A DNA stretch of 64,000 nucleotides, taken from NCBI GenBank assembly GCA_035650495.1, contig DASRHK010000027.1, positions 1-64,000 of the forward strand, written 5' to 3'. The DNA is from DASRHK01 sp035650495 (GTDB taxonomy: Bacteria; Pseudomonadota; Gammaproteobacteria; Nevskiales; Nevskiaceae). The position numbers and the translations under genes are program-made. The notes under the pieces are model-generated. The model ran no database searches and was not told the origin of the DNA. It saw nothing but the letters and a program-made list of their open reading frames with translations. Below are positions 61,841 through 64,000 of this stretch, piece after piece; position 1 is the stretch's first letter, and each line of letters starts with the position of its first letter.

Positions 61841-61916
61841 GCGGGAATAGCTCAGTTGGTAGAGCGATACCTTGCCAAGGTATAGGTCGCGAGTTCGAAT
61901 CTCGTTTCCCGCTCCA
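61841..61916 (+). tRNA. tRNA-Gly (anticodon GCC)
   Basis: A complete 76-base cloverleaf with encoded CCA. The acceptor stem GCGGGAA pairs with TTCCCGC. The anticodon GCC is at 61874-61876 in loop CTTGCCAAG. The T loop is GTTCGAATC-type. Conserved place after uvrC-pgsA. Confidence 0.98.
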
Positions 61917-61926
61917 GCTTCATCCG

Positions 61927-61953
61927 AAAACCTCGCCGCCGCGCGAGGTTTTT
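61927..61953 (+). terminator. intrinsic terminator after tRNA-Gly
   Basis: AAAACCTCGC pairs with GCGAGGTTTT around a CGCCGC loop and ends in a T run, 10 bases after the tRNA. Confidence 0.93.
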
Positions 61954-62038
61954 CCTTTTGCGCCGGTGGACTTCGCCCGGACCCGCCGATACTCTGATCG
62001 GATACCGATAACGGGATTTTCCTCAAAGAGGGGGCCAT

Positions 62039-62755
62039 ATGAAGCGCTTCGCAACGATGCTGCTCGTGACCGGGCTGGGTGCGACCAGCTTGCCGGCCGC
62101 CGCGATGGAAATGGGACAGGCGGCGCGGTTCGGCGCGGCGGTTGGCCGCTACTCCAGCGAGCTCAAGGTCGAGGGCTTCGACTCCGGCGGCAACCTCGTC
62201 GCCGGCGGCGACATCACCAACGTCAAGCTCACCTACGGCGGCGAGCTCGGCTACACCATCACGCTGAGCGACTTCTACGCGGACGTCGGCCTCAACATGC
62301 TGCGGGTGCGCCTGCAGAACGTCGACAACTGGCGCACCGATGCACTGTTCACTGTGGGCTACTACCTCAACGACAACTGGTCGGTGTTCGCCGGCTTCCG
62401 TCGCGGCTGGCAGGGCGACGGCATCTTCAAGCAGGACAAGTTCCGCGAGATCGGGCCCTACCTCGGCTTCGGCTTCGGCGGCATGTCGCTCGGCAACTGG
62501 GGTGTGTTCAACAGCTCGTTCGCCTACAACTTCGATCGCGTGCAGAACATCGCCGGCACCGGCATCGACTTCTCGTATCCGGGCGTCAGCGCGAAGTTCG
62601 GCCTGAACCTCAAAGGCACGCCGCACTCGCTGCAGCTGCGCCTCCAGCACTTCTGGGGCGACAAGAGCCAGGGCTTCGACGACGGCACCCGCCTGGACCT
62701 CGATCTCAAGGAGACCTGGGCGGTGCTGTCGTACGTGTTCACGCTGGGCTGGTGA
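62039..62755 (+). CDS. outer-membrane beta-barrel protein, coupled to cyclase
   Basis: A 238-residue exported barrel. Signal peptide MKRFATMLLVTGLGATSLPAAA, then amphipathic strands rich in aromatic and Gly residues (LTYGGELGYTITLSDFYADVGLN, FTVGYYLNDNWSVFAGFRRGW, PYLGFGFGGMSLGNWG) and a C-terminal strand ending FTLGW. No family is assigned. ATG 62039 has GAGGGG 6 bases upstream. Its TGA overlaps the GTG of the cyclase gene (GTGA), an unusual pairing of an outer-membrane protein and a signalling enzyme. Confidence 0.82.
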   Translation: MKRFATMLLVTGLGATSLPAAAMEMGQAARFGAAVGRYSSELKVEGFDSGGNLVAGGDITNVKLTYGGELGYTITLSDFYADVGLNMLRVRLQNVDNWRTDALFTVGYYLNDNWSVFAGFRRGWQGDGIFKQDKFREIGPYLGFGFGGMSLGNWGVFNSSFAYNFDRVQNIAGTGIDFSYPGVSAKFGLNLKGTPHSLQLRLQHFWGDKSQGFDDGTRLDLDLKETWAVLSYVFTLGW

Positions 62756-63636
62756 GCGAGCCGTCGACGATCCTGTTCGCCGACCTCGTCGGCAGCACGT
62801 CGCTCTATCGCAGCCTCGGCGACGCCAAGGCCGCCGAGGTCGTGAAGGCGGGCCTCGACCGGGCGCGCACGACCATCGCGCGCTACTCCGGTCGGGTGGT
62901 GAAATCGCTCGGCGATGGGTTGCTGTGCGTGTTCGTCGACGCCTCGAGCGCCGCCGGCGCGGCGGTCGACCTGCAACGCGAGACGCGTGAGCCGCTGACC
63001 TCGGAGGGCGCGAAGATCCAGCTGCGCGTCGGCTTCTACGCGGGTCCGGTGCTCGAGCGCGAGGGCGACGTCTTCGGCGACGCGGTCAACGTCGCGGCGC
63101 GCCTGTGCGGCATGGCCAAGCCGGAGAGCATTCTCACCACCGACCACACGTCGAAGCTGTTGTCGCGCGAGCTGCAGTCGACCATGCGCATCTTCGATCA
63201 CACGCCGGTCAAGGGCATCGACGAGGCGCTGACCATCGTCCAGCTCGTCTGGGACCGGCGCAGCGCGACCGAGATGTTCTCGATCACCTCCGCCGGCCCG
63301 GCGATCGTCGCGTTCGCGCTGACGCTGTCGTATCAGGACCGCGAGCTCAAGCTGACGCCGGCCGGGCTGCCCCTCGTGATCGGTCGCGAAGCAGACTGCA
63401 AGCTGATCGTGGCGGCACCGTTCGCGTCGCGGCATCACGCGCGCATCGAATATCGCCGGGGCAAGTTCATGCTGGTCGATCAGAGCACCAACGGCACCTA
63501 CGTGTCGACGCGGATCGACGCTCCGGCGGTCTACGTCCGCGACGAATCGTTTCCCCTGCTGGCTGAGGGCATGCTGTCGCTCGGCGCGCGCATCGAGCAG
63601 CAGCCCGAGCACGTGCTGCGCTTCTCGGTGGTTTGA
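62752..63636 (+). CDS. class III adenylate/guanylate cyclase with C-terminal FHA domain
   Basis: A 294-residue cytoplasmic protein. The N-terminal class III cyclase domain has both metal Asp residues, Asp11 in FADLVGSTSLYR and Asp55 in SLGDGLLCVF, then VRVGF-type LRVGFYAGPV and the GDAVNVAARLCGMA transition-state loop. The FHA domain (about 205-290) has VIGREADCKL, SRHHARIEYRRG and DQSTNGTYVS, the phosphothreonine-binding residues. This is the reverse of the more common FHA-cyclase order. cAMP versus cGMP specificity is not decided. The GTG start is in the barrel gene's stop. Confidence 0.92.
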   Translation: MSEPSTILFADLVGSTSLYRSLGDAKAAEVVKAGLDRARTTIARYSGRVVKSLGDGLLCVFVDASSAAGAAVDLQRETREPLTSEGAKIQLRVGFYAGPVLEREGDVFGDAVNVAARLCGMAKPESILTTDHTSKLLSRELQSTMRIFDHTPVKGIDEALTIVQLVWDRRSATEMFSITSAGPAIVAFALTLSYQDRELKLTPAGLPLVIGREADCKLIVAAPFASRHHARIEYRRGKFMLVDQSTNGTYVSTRIDAPAVYVRDESFPLLAEGMLSLGARIEQQPEHVLRFSVV

Positions 63637-63643
63637 AGCGACG

Positions 63644-64000
63644 CTAGAAACCCGTGGGGCGCTTCGAGCGCTCCTTGCGCTTGCGCTCTTCCTCCGCTTG
63701 CGCGGCCTGGTCTTCCGGTGAGGCGACGGGCTCGCCGTTACGCTCGGCTTCCGCCGCGCGCGCACGCTCGCGTTCCGCCTGCTGCTGCTCGAGGTCGAGC
63801 TGCTGCTGATATTTGCGCGCGGCTTCCTGCTGTTGCGCCTTCTTCGCCGCTGCGTCCTGCTGCGCCTTCTTCGCCGCAGCCTCCTGCTCGGCGCGCTTGC
63901 GCGCTTCCTCCTGCGCGGCCATCCGCTGCGCTTCTTCGCGCTCGGCTTTGAGGCGCGCCGCTTCCTCCTCGCGCGCCTTCTTCGCCGCAGCTTCCTTGGC
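63644..64000 (-). CDS. Ala/Glu/Lys-rich coiled-coil protein, C-terminal part (continues beyond window)
   Basis: An open frame from the window edge to a TAG at 63644, at least 118 residues. It is almost wholly charged heptad sequence (repeated AAAKKAQQ, EEARKRAEQ and QQQAERERAR units), ending KERSKRPTGF. It looks like a long helical coiled coil of TolA-like composition. An internal Met lies at 63922, but the frame continues upstream of it. Function cannot be given. It converges on the cyclase gene with a 7-base gap. Confidence 0.72.
   Translation of the reverse strand, partial: AKEAAAKKAREEEAARLKAEREEAQRMAAQEEARKRAEQEAAAKKAQQDAAAKKAQQQEAARKYQQQLDLEQQQAERERARAAEAERNGEPVASPEDQAAQAEEERKRKERSKRPTGF

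Noticed and set aside
63650..64000. Repetitive GC-rich sequence at the right edge as a minisatellite.
   Set aside because: The repeats follow the heptads of the coiled-coil protein on the minus strand.

Overview
The window is an ordinary, gene-dense, high-GC bacterial chromosome segment with no phage, IS element, CRISPR array or rRNA. Gene content and order point to a gammaproteobacterium near the Xanthomonadales / Nevskiales / Steroidobacterales side of the class. The run leuC-leuD-leuB-asd-fimV-truA-trpF-trpB-trpA-accD-folC-SPOR-cvpA-purF-metZ is the Pseudomonas/Xanthomonas backbone, and gacA(uvrY)-uvrC-pgsA-tRNA-Gly is another gammaproteobacterial block. The genus cannot be fixed from the sequence alone.

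Layout. 1-4056: end of aroC, a polytopic membrane protein, an MFS transporter and a MipA/OmpV barrel, all stop/start coupled. 4046-8848: two alpha/beta hydrolases, a small outer-membrane barrel, a secreted amidohydrolase, a long structured inverted repeat and a LysR regulator divergent from leuC. 8947-25651: the long biosynthetic run for leucine, aspartate semialdehyde, FimV, TruA, tryptophan, AccD, FolC, a SPOR protein, CvpA, PurF and MetZ. 25652-31275: a DUF455 ferritin-like protein, then on the minus strand uup-dusA-cyclophilin-lpxH and an SDR. 31300-34093: APH-like kinase, histidine-phosphatase-like protein and a Pro/Ala-rich membrane-anchored protein. 34215-39323: long FabG, ribA, an AarF-family kinase and pyrD. 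39399-41315: OmpA-like porin with TSP3 repeats and a DUF1289-thioesterase fusion. 41323-48308: purB, fumC, an Fpg/Nei glycosylase, dodecin, class I fumarase and a quinone oxidoreductase. 48376-54001: dsbB, rraA, a MATE exporter, a 28-residue membrane peptide and the glyoxylate shunt genes aceB and aceA. 54051-58712: an M1-like peptidase divergent from a TPR protein, and an SRPBCC-GyrI-like protein. 58740-64000: gacA-like regulator, uvrC, pgsA, tRNA-Gly, an outer-membrane barrel coupled to a cyclase-FHA protein, and a coiled-coil protein running off the edge.

Translational coupling is pervasive: many adjacent genes share ATGA, GTGA, TTGA or TGATG junctions. Two genes in the biosynthetic run depart from normal start codons. 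truA has no ATG, GTG or TTG anywhere in its conserved N-terminus, and folC appears to begin at a CTG inside a CTGA overlap.

The most interesting regulatory element is the metZ leader. It matches the SAM-II riboswitch pattern and is followed at once by an intrinsic terminator and two mutually exclusive antiterminator pairings, which suggests SAM-controlled transcription attenuation of methionine synthesis. Other signals are a palindromic operator between the LysR gene and leuC, a palindrome over the aceA -35 region, a near-consensus CRP-type site between the peptidase and TPR genes, and a near-consensus promoter for tRNA-Gly.
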